Part shown: positions 1-5,972 of the stretch, one piece after another
Position numbering within the stretch: position 1 is the first letter of the stretch
Layout: every line of letters begins with the position of its first letter
Origin: Desulfobacterales bacterium
Lineage (GTDB): Bacteria; Desulfobacterota; Desulfobacteria; Desulfobacterales; DAOWNP01
NCBI GenBank assembly: GCA_030149595.1
Contig: JASFBI010000135.1
Location: forward strand, 1 to 5,972
Direction of reading: 5' to 3'
Length of the DNA stretch: 5,972 nucleotides
Made by a program: the position numbers and the translations under genes
The notes under the pieces: model-generated
The model's input: only the letters and a program-made list of their open reading frames with translations
The model's database searches: none
What the model was told of the DNA's origin: nothing

Positions 1-2106
1 GTTTTTTTAGCTTTGGCACTGGGTGATAGAATTAATTTTATGAGAAAAGAGAGGGAGAGAATTATAAGGGAGAATGAGATGATACAGGCCAGGGCTTTAC
101 AAAGCGAAAGAAAGGCCAGGATAGATCTGGAAAATGCCCAGGAAAAATACCGCAGTATCTTTGATAATGCAGCAGAAGGTATATTTCAACTTTCACAGAC
201 AGGTAAAATAATAAATGCTAACATGTCAATGGCCAGGCTAATTGGTTACTCTTCACCTGAAGAGTTGAAAAAAAGTATAGATGACTTTAAAAAGCAGTGT
301 TTTGTTTATCCCGATGAAATTTATGTGTTTGATCATTTTGGAATTACAACAGATACCTCTTTTGTTTTCGAGGCTCAGATGTATAAAAAGGATTTAACTG
401 TGTTTTGGGGATCTGTTTCCATAAAAAGTGTGGTGGATGAAAAGAATAAATTAAAACACTATGAAGGTTTTTTGGTTGATATTACAGATTTTATTGAAAA
501 AAATCGTGCGGAAAGTGATAAAAAAATTGCTCAAAAGGCATCTGAGGCCAAAAGCATGTTTCTTGCCAATATGAGTCATGAAATCAGAACTCCCATGAAT
601 GCTATTATAGGATTTTCAGAGCTTGTTTTAAATACTGATATTACTGGAAAACAGCACGGTTATGTCAGCAAAATAAGAAATTCAGCCAACTCTCTTTTAG
701 GGATAATTAATGATATTCTTGATTTTTCAAAAATTGAATCAGGTAAGTTCTCTTTAGAACAAAATAGTTTTAAATTAAACGGGGTTATGAATGATCTTTG
801 TGATATGTTTGCCCAGAAAGCAGCTGGAAAAAATGTTGAAATGGTAATATATTTTTCAAATAGTCTGCTTAATGATCTGGTTGGTGATTCATTAAGACTT
901 ATGCAGGTGCTTGTCAATCTTGTAAATAATGCTCTGAAGTTTACAGAGTCTGGAGAAATTATTGCTAAGGCCGTTTTGGAAAGTAAAAAAGGTGAGAAAA
1001 TTGTTATAAAATTTACGGTACAGGATACAGGAATAGGGATTTCTGAAAAGCAGCAGAAAAAATTATTTTCAGCTTTTACCCAGGCAGATGGCTCTATGAG
1101 CCGCAGGTATGGAGGAACAGGTCTAGGTCTCAGTATAAGTAAAAAGCTTGTTGAGATGATGAATGGTACGCTTTGGGTTGAGAGTAAGGTTAATAAAGGG
1201 AGCAGGTTCTGTTTTACTGCTGAGTTTGGTATAGATCAAACAAAGGATAAGGCTTTTTATAACCGCTGCAGATTAATTTCAGGGAAAAAGATATTAGTAG
1301 CCGGGAACAAGAGTGCTGTTTTGGATAGTTTATGCGGATCTGCTGTTTTATTTGGCATGCGGCCTACAGTTATAGAAACAGAGCAAAAGGCCTTGTTTGA
1401 GCTTATTAATGCTTTTTTGGATGATCCCTTTGATATTATTTTATTTGACTGGGATTTTTATTTAAAATATGGGATAAATACTGTTGATCAAATAAAAAAA
1501 ATGCCTGATTTTGCAGCTATTCCCATAATATTGTTATCTCCTTTTAAAACAGATAACAGTGAAGATATTATACAAAAAGCATTTGTGGATGCAACTGTTA
1601 TAAAGCCTGTTAAGCAAACAAAGCTTTTGGATACAGTTGTTGATCTGCTTGGGTTTATGGATCAGGTAAAAGAAGATGTCCCTGATGTTTTGGGTAAAAA
1701 AGGACTGAATGGAGGTAAAATTTTAAATGCTGAAATATTGCTGGTGGAAGATAATTTAATAAATCAGGAGGTTGCAGGAGAAATTTTAGAAGGAGCTGGA
1801 TGTAGTGTTTCTATTGCAAAAAACGGGAAAGAAGCCCTTGATCTTATTTCAAATAACCATTTTGATGCCGTATTAATGGATATTCAAATGCCTGTTATGG
1901 ATGGTTATGAAGCTACAAAAAATATTAGAGAAAATTTAAAATTTAAGGACTTGCCTGTAATAGCCATGACAGCTCATGCAATGGATAAAGATCGTAAGCT
2001 TTGTCTTGAAGCTGGTATGAATGATTATGTAACAAAACCCATTGACCAGAAAAAGCTTTTTAGTGTTTTATATTACTGGATATCCAAAAGTAAGGAACTG
2101 GATTGA
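1..2106 (+). CDS. Hybrid sensor histidine kinase (PAS-HisKA-HATPase-REC-REC), 5' end outside window
   Basis: This is the cytoplasmic part of a membrane hybrid sensor kinase. It would autophosphorylate on His and pass phosphate to a C-terminal receiver. The frame is open through base 1. The first residues (VFLALALGDRINFMRKE) look like the last helix and exit of a 7TMR-DISM sensor, so I treat the gene as 5'-truncated rather than starting at TTG 13. Numbering from base 1: charged coiled coil about 14-49; PAS about 50-165; HisKA with phospho-acceptor His193 in MSHEIRTPMN; HATPase about 295-410 with N-box N306/N309/N310, G1 box DTGIGI (342-347) and GGTGLGL (371-377). A first receiver (about 429-550) is degenerate: the N-terminal acidic pair is replaced by AGN, although Asp483 and Lys535 remain. 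The second receiver (about 580-700) is complete: Glu583/Asp584, Asp627 in LMDIQMPVMDG, Lys679. It ends in TGA, convergent with the thiolase gene. No output domain follows, so a separate response regulator or Hpt partner is expected. The signal is unknown. Confidence 0.93.
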   Translation, partial: VFLALALGDRINFMRKERERIIRENEMIQARALQSERKARIDLENAQEKYRSIFDNAAEGIFQLSQTGKIINANMSMARLIGYSSPEELKKSIDDFKKQCFVYPDEIYVFDHFGITTDTSFVFEAQMYKKDLTVFWGSVSIKSVVDEKNKLKHYEGFLVDITDFIEKNRAESDKKIAQKASEAKSMFLANMSHEIRTPMNAIIGFSELVLNTDITGKQHGYVSKIRNSANSLLGIINDILDFSKIESGKFSLEQNSFKLNGVMNDLCDMFAQKAAGKNVEMVIYFSNSLLNDLVGDSLRLMQVLVNLVNNALKFTESGEIIAKAVLESKKGEKIVIKFTVQDTGIGISEKQQKKLFSAFTQADGSMSRRYGGTGLGLSISKKLVEMMNGTLWVESKVNKGSRFCFTAEFGIDQTKDKAFYNRCRLISGKKILVAGNKSAVLDSLCGSAVLFGMRPTVIETEQKALFELINAFLDDPFDIILFDWDFYLKYGINTVDQIKKMPDFAAIPIILLSPFKTDNSEDIIQKAFVDATVIKPVKQTKLLDTVVDLLGFMDQVKEDVPDVLGKKGLNGGKILNAEILLVEDNLINQEVAGEILEGAGCSVSIAKNGKEALDLISNNHFDAVLMDIQMPVMDGYEATKNIRENLKFKDLPVIAMTAHAMDKDRKLCLEAGMNDYVTKPIDQKKLFSVLYYWISKSKELD

Positions 2107-2139
2107 AATAATTTTATTTTAGTTTCAGGAAAAGAGGGC

Positions 2140-2167
2140 TTTGGAAAGGCTTTTATACCCTTCCAAA
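2140..2167. terminator. Candidate bidirectional terminator hairpin between convergent genes
   Basis: An inverted repeat sits in the 75-bp gap between the kinase stop and the thiolase stop. The left arm TTTGGAAAGG (2140-2149) pairs with CCCTTCCAAA (2158-2167) with one A/C mismatch and an 8-nt loop. The flanks are T-rich on both strands but without a long uninterrupted U-tract, so termination strength is uncertain. Its position between two convergent genes supports the call. Confidence 0.55.
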
Positions 2168-2181
2168 ATATTTATATATTT

Positions 2182-3387
2182 CTATGTTCCAAGAATATTA
2201 ATACTAACAACATTATTTATAGGCTGACCACCAAGATTGTGGGTTAGTCCGAATTTTGGATTTTTTATCTGTCTCTCTTCTGGATGTCTTCCTAAAAGCT
2301 GGTTGTACATTTCAAAAAGCATTCTTAAGCCTGATGCCCCAATGGGGTGTCCGAAACATTTTAATCCTCCGTCTGTCTGACATGGAATTCCATTGCCGTG
2401 AAGGTCATAAAAGCCTTCCAGAACATCATCCACAGCTTTCCCTTTTTTGGAAATTCCAAGATCTTCATAGGTGCTGAATTCAGTTATTGAAAAGCAGTCA
2501 TGAACATCAAAAAGACTTATATCTTGTCTTGGGTCGCTAATACCGGCCTCTTTATATGCTCTTTTTGAAGCAATTTCTGTGGTCCATATACTTGCTCCGT
2601 CATATTCATTGCATATGGATTCTTCGCCGGAACTTACAGCAATCTGCAAAGCTTTTACCTTTACAAGTTCCTGATTCTTTTTAATACTTTTTGCAATTTC
2701 AGGAGTTGTGACTATGGCTGCTGCCGAACCGTCACTAACACCACAACAGTCAAAGAGTCCTAAAGGATATGCTATCATGGGAGCTGCAAGTATTTTTTCT
2801 ATTGTTACTCTTTTTCTTAGATGTGCTTTTGGATTCATTGCTCCGTTTTCATGACTTTTCCAGGAGATATGTGCCATGGCCTGTTTTAGTGTTTCCATGG
2901 GGACATTATATTTTGCTTCATATCCTGAAGCAAGTTGTGCAAACATTCCAGGAGCTGATGTGTTTGCTCCGATAAGATTGGCAAGTTGTCCACTAAAGCC
3001 TGCAATGGGAAGACCCCCGTAGCCTGTATCTTTTATTTTTTCAACACCAATTGCAAGGGCAATATCGACAACACCAGATGCTACAGCATAACATGCACTT
3101 CTAAACGCTTCACTTCCGGTAGCACAGGCATTTTCAACCCGGCTTACAGGGATAAATGGAAGCTTTAAGGCTTTTGCACATGGCAGAGCTGTACTTCCTA
3201 TTGAAATATCAGGCATACAGCTTCCAAGCCAGGCAGCTCCAATATCATTTTTATCTATCTCGGCATCTTTAAGACAGTCTATAAATGCATCAACCATCAG
3301 ATCTTCACCAGATGCATCCCAGCGTTCACCAAAGTTAGTACATCCCATACCAAGGACAACAACTTTATCTCTAATTCCTTCAGCCAT
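2182..3387 (-). CDS. Thiolase of the SCP-x type (acetyl-CoA acetyltransferase-like)
   Basis: This protein of 401 residues has the usual length for a thiolase. The family cleaves 3-oxoacyl-CoA with CoA, or condenses acyl-CoAs, in the cytoplasm. Visible active-site elements: nucleophile Cys88 in ENACATGS, His296 in DVHDCF, His347 in GHPIGASG, and C-terminal His383 in THNLGG. The HNLGG motif takes the place of the second catalytic Cys motif (CxG) of classical thiolases, which is typical of the SCP-x branch. I start at ATG 3387 because AGGGGGTG lies 5 nt upstream. An in-frame ATG at 3420 would add 11 residues lying inside the upstream gene and has no comparable site. The start is 2 nt after the TAA of the HMGCS-like/DUF35 gene, so the two are an operon and probably translationally coupled. 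SCP-x thiolases often need a DUF35 partner, here fused to the neighbour. The stop codon is TAG. The catalytic set looks complete; the substrate is unknown. Acetoacetyl-CoA, a longer 3-oxoacyl-CoA or an aromatic substrate as for BbsB are all possible. Confidence 0.92.
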   Translation of the reverse strand: MAEGIRDKVVVLGMGCTNFGERWDASGEDLMVDAFIDCLKDAEIDKNDIGAAWLGSCMPDISIGSTALPCAKALKLPFIPVSRVENACATGSEAFRSACYAVASGVVDIALAIGVEKIKDTGYGGLPIAGFSGQLANLIGANTSAPGMFAQLASGYEAKYNVPMETLKQAMAHISWKSHENGAMNPKAHLRKRVTIEKILAAPMIAYPLGLFDCCGVSDGSAAAIVTTPEIAKSIKKNQELVKVKALQIAVSSGEESICNEYDGASIWTTEIASKRAYKEAGISDPRQDISLFDVHDCFSITEFSTYEDLGISKKGKAVDDVLEGFYDLHGNGIPCQTDGGLKCFGHPIGASGLRMLFEMYNQLLGRHPEERQIKNPKFGLTHNLGGQPINNVVSINILGT

Positions 3388-3389
3388 AG

Positions 3390-4844
3390 TTACACCCCCT
3401 GTTTTGGAACAGCTTTCCAAAAATATCTCGTTATATCTCTTATTTTATCATAGAATATAATACGAAAACTGAAAGATACCGGCATGCTAACAGAAATAGC
3501 ATCTAATTCACAATCAGTACAATTAAGCATATATCTTCCGCCCCCATCAAAATCAACATTCCCGTAAATTTGTGGAGGATCAAAAGATGCAGCAAGATTA
3601 TCTCCAGTGTAGCTGAATATTTTTCCCTTTTTATCAGCAAAACAATACTCTTCTCTTGTATCAACTGAGCCGCAATTGGGATTAGCACATATTTTCTGTG
3701 GTGGAAACTGTGGTGTATTGCACTCTGTGCATTTTGTACCGCAAAATCCTAAAATAGTTTTTCTCTCTCTCCAGTCAAGGGACCAGCGAGTCCATATATC
3801 TTCTTCGCTTCTGAGTCCGGCATCAATATCTATAATATGCCGCCATGTGAGATATTTGGTATACTCTTTAAGATCAGCTCTATTTGCAAGGTAGCCGGAT
3901 ATTCCTGTTCTTTTGGCAAGCTTTGTGATATTTTCTGTTACTTCAAAAGCAAGAACATCACATCCGTTTCCATATCCAACAACCATTATTTTATCGCCTG
4001 GTTTTGCGTCTTCCAAAGCTTTTGCAAGCATGGTAAGGGGCTGTGCTGCACCCATTTCACCGATTTCGCCTAACATGGTATCCTGAACTTTTTCAGGAGA
4101 GAGACCAAACATTTTATCAATTTGTTTTCTGGCAGGGAAGTAATGGCATGGGTAAATTACTTTAGAGAAATCTTCAATTTTAACATTGAATTTATCAAGA
4201 AAACCATTTATTGCCTGGGGAATTATCTTTGTAAATCCCATATCTCTGATCCATCTGTCTTCCCACTGCCGGTCAAAGTTTGAGTTGCTTCCACGGACAT
4301 GGTCAACAAAATCCAGAGAAAGAGAGAAAGAGCCTTTGTACTCTGCTATTACATCTGTATCGCTTGCAAGAAAGGCTGCTGCTGCTTCTCCGAATATTAA
4401 TTCCTGGGGGCTGCCCATTTTACCGAGTCTTGAATCTGATCCGCACACTACGATATTATTTGCACCTTTGGATGCACAGGCTTCCATAGCTGCTATAAGA
4501 GCGGATGTTCCTGATTTAAGGGATCCTGCAAAATCAAGTGATCGAACATCATCCTTCATGTTCAGTGCACCTGCTACAATTCCTGCATTTTGTCTCTCTT
4601 TAAACGGAAAAGTTGTTGATGCAAAATAAACTCCGCCAAGATCGGATTTATCAAATCCGTTAATGCAGTCTATACTAGCAGATACAGCCATGGTTAAACT
4701 GTCTTCATCCATGTTTGCAACAGCTTTTTCACCACGGCTTAATGCGATGTTAGCCATGTTAATCCAGCCCATACTTTTGAATATGTTTCCACGGTTTAAC
4801 CGATAGCGGGGGACATAACCGCCAAATGATCGAATCCCTACCAT
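3390..4844 (-). CDS. HMG-CoA-synthase-like protein fused to a C-terminal DUF35 zinc-ribbon/OB-fold domain
   Basis: The protein has 484 residues. Residues 1 to about 310 have the thiolase-fold layout of archaeal-type HMG-CoA synthases: the N-terminus VGIRSFGGYVPRYRL, then YFASTTFPFKERQNA, LKSGTSAL (109-116) and VVGYGNGCDVLAFEV. Residues about 355-484 are DUF35: a rubredoxin-like zinc ribbon with Cys372/375 and Cys386/391, then an OB-fold beginning near GKIFSYT. Aligned by eye to archaeal HMG-CoA synthases, the catalytic Glu falls on Thr77, the nucleophilic Cys on Leu109 and the His on about Pro232, although His234 lies close by. HMG-CoA synthesis is therefore unlikely. I infer a scaffold or partner role for the adjacent thiolase, as in the archaeal thiolase/DUF35/HMGCS complex, or as BbsA serves BbsB. 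The start is secure: AGGAGG (4852-4857) lies 7 nt before the ATG. It is the first gene of the operon and is transcribed divergently from the acyl-CoA synthetase. Databases commonly name such fusions 'hydroxymethylglutaryl-CoA synthase' or 'OB-fold protein'; the first name probably overstates the activity. Confidence 0.88.
   Translation of the reverse strand: MVGIRSFGGYVPRYRLNRGNIFKSMGWINMANIALSRGEKAVANMDEDSLTMAVSASIDCINGFDKSDLGGVYFASTTFPFKERQNAGIVAGALNMKDDVRSLDFAGSLKSGTSALIAAMEACASKGANNIVVCGSDSRLGKMGSPQELIFGEAAAAFLASDTDVIAEYKGSFSLSLDFVDHVRGSNSNFDRQWEDRWIRDMGFTKIIPQAINGFLDKFNVKIEDFSKVIYPCHYFPARKQIDKMFGLSPEKVQDTMLGEIGEMGAAQPLTMLAKALEDAKPGDKIMVVGYGNGCDVLAFEVTENITKLAKRTGISGYLANRADLKEYTKYLTWRHIIDIDAGLRSEEDIWTRWSLDWRERKTILGFCGTKCTECNTPQFPPQKICANPNCGSVDTREEYCFADKKGKIFSYTGDNLAASFDPPQIYGNVDFDGGGRYMLNCTDCELDAISVSMPVSFSFRIIFYDKIRDITRYFWKAVPKQGV
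3393..3400 (-). promoter_or_regulatory. Ribosome binding site of the thiolase gene
   Basis: On the minus strand this reads AGGGGGTG, ending 5 nt before ATG 3387. It overlaps the last codons of the upstream gene, whose TAA is 2 nt from the ATG. It decides the start in favour of 3387 over the in-frame ATG at 3420. Confidence 0.65.
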
Positions 4845-4882
4845 AAAACTACCTCCTGAAACGATTTCGAGTTAAATTTAGT

Positions 4883-4898
4883 TGGTACAAAAATAGCG
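4883..4898 (+). promoter_or_regulatory. Weak sigma-54-type promoter match
   Basis: TGGTAC, then 5 nt, then TAGCG. The invariant GG (4884-4885) and GC (4896-4897) are 12 bp apart, as in TGGCAC-N5-TTGCW, with three mismatches elsewhere. It points towards the acyl-CoA synthetase but would give a leader of about 260 nt. A chance match in AT-rich DNA is quite possible. Confidence 0.18.
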
Positions 4899-4932
4899 AG
4901 AAATTATTTTTCTTTTTTTTTAAAAAAATATT

Positions 4933-4947
4933 CTAAACATTGTTTAG
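4933..4947. promoter_or_regulatory. Perfect inverted repeat, candidate operator
   Basis: CTAAACA-T-TGTTTAG is a perfect 7-bp inverted repeat around a single central base. Its size and symmetry suit a dimeric repressor such as the TetR family, which often controls acyl-CoA metabolism genes. It lies about 90 bp from the HMGCS-like start and about 220 bp from the synthetase start, so it could control one or both. No regulator gene is in the window, so the regulator family is inference. Confidence 0.4.
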
Positions 4948-5159
4948 TTAAATTTATTAGTAAAAAAAACAGAACATAAGTTTGTATCAGTATAAAATTA
5001 ATTTTTTTCTTTTCTTTTTATAATTTTTTATCTATGTATAAATTAATCAAACTGTCAAGCAGGAATTTTTTTTATTTAAAAATATTGAAAATTCATAAAT
5101 TTATTTGGAATAACAGACATGAGGGAGAGCTGGATTTTCCACCCGAATTTATTCATTAT

Positions 5160-5166
5160 GGAGGAG
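5160..5166 (+). promoter_or_regulatory. Ribosome binding site of the acyl-CoA synthetase gene
   Basis: GGAGGAG ends 4 nt before ATG 5171. Nearby ATGs at 5158 and 5167 are in another frame and reach TAA at 5179-5181, so 5171 is the start that opens the synthetase frame. Confidence 0.65.
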
Positions 5167-5170
5167 ATGC

Positions 5171-5972
5171 ATGTTACATAAAGAAGATAGATTATATAAA
5201 AGCATAAAAAATATTTTTTATGCTGAATCAATTGCTGTTGTAGGTGCTTCAGACAGTATGGTTTCTTATGGATACCAATATATGCGGTATTTAATGGACT
5301 CTGGATTTAAGGGGAAGATAGTACCTGTTCATCACAGGGGCGAATAGATTTTGGGTAAAAAGGCTTTTACATCTCTTGCAAATATTCCTTTTAATATTGA
5401 TTATGTTATTTGCTGTGTGCGTGCAGAGCTTGTTATGAATCTTTTAGATCAATGCTTTGAAAAAGGTATTCTATCTGTTCATCTTTTAACAGCTAAATTC
5501 AGCGAAACAGGGGATGAAGAGGCAGCAAAACTTGAAAAAAAGATTAAGAAAAAGGCTGAAAAATTTGGGATTCGCCTTATAGGACCAAATGGTATGGGAG
5601 CGTATTGCCCGGAAACAGGGTTGAGCTTTAATCATGGTCTGCCTGCAGTACCTGGCAATGTTGGTGGTATTGTACAAAGCGGAGGGCTTGCAGGAGACAT
5701 TGTAAGGCATGGTGCTTTAAGGGGAATAAAATTCAGTAAAGTTGTAAGTTATGGAAACGGGCTTGATTTAAATGAGTGTGATTTTTTAGAATATCTGCTG
5801 GCAGATCCTGAAACTGAAATTATTTTTATGTATGTTGAGGGTGCAAAAGATGGCAGAAGACTCCTTAAAATTTTATCAGATGCAAAGTCTGAAAAACCTG
5901 TTATCATCGTCAAAGGAGGAAAGGGTGATGCCGGAACCAGAGCAACAGCCTCACATACAGCGTCTATTGCAG
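5171..5972 (+). pseudogene. ADP(NDP)-forming acyl-CoA synthetase, alpha-type N-terminal part, with in-frame TAG at codon 59; runs off the right edge
   Basis: The family interconverts acyl-CoA + NDP + phosphate with acid + CoA + NTP through a phospho-His. Residues 1-58 hold the start of the CoA-binding Rossmann domain (SIAVVGASD at 20-28, then GFKGKIVPVHHRGE). Codon 59 (5345-5347) is TAG. The same frame then runs unbroken to the window end: ILGKKAF, RLIGPNGMG, VGGIVQSGGLAGD, SYGNGLDL, YVEG, VKGGKGDAGTRA and SHTASIA. The last motif carries His262, in the region of the phosphorylated His (His257 in the Pyrococcus alpha subunit). The reading frame does not change, so this is a single nonsense codon and not a frameshift. 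Family members often have Glu at that place (GGEILG), and GAG to TAG is one change. Alternatives are sequencing error, suppression or pyrrolysine insertion, or reinitiation at TTG 5351 (AGGGG at 5336-5340, 10 nt upstream), which would yield a protein without its first beta strand. The ATP-grasp beta part, if fused, lies outside the window. The family assignment is secure; the pseudogene label is tentative. Confidence 0.75.
5355..5370 (+). other. Small hairpin just after the in-frame TAG
   Basis: GTAAAA-AGGC-TTTTAC is a perfect 6-bp stem with a 4-nt loop that begins 8 nt after the amber codon. It lies inside the synthetase reading frame, where it encodes part of the family motif GKKAF and the residue after it. 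Being A/T-rich it is a weak structure. Any link with decoding of the TAG is speculation. Confidence 0.25.

Larger units (their letters stand above)
4845..5170. other. Divergent intergenic control region
   Basis: This 326-bp, very AT-rich spacer separates the HMGCS-like/thiolase operon from the acyl-CoA synthetase. It contains both ribosome binding sites, a perfect inverted repeat (4933-4947), an 11-bp direct repeat AGTTAAATTTA (4870-4880 and 4946-4956), a T-tract running into an A-tract (about 4907-4928) and a perfect TATAAT (5019-5024, + strand) that lacks a good -35 box at 17 bp. I see no RNA gene and no convincing protein-coding gene. A 20-codon ORF at 5119-5181 overlaps the synthetase start but is too short to support alone. 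Confidence 0.7.

Noticed and set aside
13..15. TTG at 13 as the start of the kinase gene
   Set aside because: The frame is open to base 1 and the preceding residues look like the end of a membrane helix, so the gene most likely begins upstream of the window.
660..917. 85-codon minus-strand open frame inside the kinase
   Set aside because: It is antisense to the HisKA/HATPase region, which is clearly coding on the + strand.
3388..3420. ATG 3420 as the thiolase start
   Set aside because: It would overlap the upstream gene by 31 nt with no good ribosome binding site, while ATG 3387 has AGGGGGTG at the right distance and gives a normal thiolase N-terminus.
4186..4629. 147-codon open frame on the + strand inside the HMGCS-like gene
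   Set aside because: It is antisense to a well-supported gene with family motifs and a strong ribosome binding site; its translation resembles no family I know.
5055..5080. T-run after GTCAAGCAGG as an intrinsic terminator
   Set aside because: No stable stem precedes the T-run; only a 3-bp CTG/CAG pairing can be made.
4845..5170. CRISPR array, tRNA or mobile-element ends in the spacer
   Set aside because: There are no regularly spaced repeats, no cloverleaf and no terminal inverted repeats or transposase remnants.
5486..5710. 74-codon minus-strand open frame inside the synthetase
   Set aside because: It lies opposite conserved synthetase motifs and shows no recognisable protein.

Overview
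This AT-rich window (GC visibly well below 50%, with an even more AT-rich spacer at about 4860-5110) reads as a bacterial chromosome. The gene types are a 7TM-sensor hybrid histidine kinase, an SCP-x-type thiolase, an HMG-CoA-synthase-like/DUF35 fusion and an NDP(ADP)-forming acyl-CoA synthetase. Together with the base composition they suggest an anaerobic acyl-CoA-degrading bacterium of the Desulfobacterales/Desulfobacterota kind. That placement is inference from gene content; no rRNA or other phylogenetic marker is present.

Layout. (1) 1-2106, + strand: the C-terminal part of a large hybrid sensor kinase whose reading frame is open through base 1, so its sensor region lies outside the window. 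(2) 2107-2181: a short convergent spacer with a hairpin that could terminate transcription from both sides. (3) 2182-4844, - strand: a two-gene operon. The upstream gene encodes a degenerate HMG-CoA-synthase fold joined to a zinc-ribbon/OB-fold DUF35 domain; it is followed after 2 nt by a thiolase. (4) 4845-5170: a 326-bp divergent control region with a perfect 7-bp inverted repeat, an 11-bp direct repeat, T/A tracts and a weak sigma-54-like match. (5) 5171 to the right edge, + strand: the N-terminal half of an ADP-forming acyl-CoA synthetase, interrupted by one in-frame TAG at codon 59. The same frame continues with intact family motifs to the window end.

How the genes may work together. The acyl-CoA synthetase would interconvert an acyl-CoA with its acid, conserving or spending a nucleotide triphosphate. 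The thiolase would cleave or form a 3-oxoacyl-CoA, with the DUF35 domain serving it as a partner subunit. This resembles two known arrangements: the archaeal thiolase/DUF35/HMG-CoA-synthase complex and the BbsA/BbsB benzoylsuccinyl-CoA thiolase. Here the HMG-CoA-synthase-like domain appears to lack the Glu, Cys and His of the real synthase, so a scaffold or altered role is more likely than HMG-CoA synthesis. The substrate cannot be read from this sequence.

The points most worth following up are the amber codon inside the synthetase (nonsense mutation, sequencing error or recoding) and the triad-less HMGCS-like/DUF35 protein coupled to a complete thiolase.
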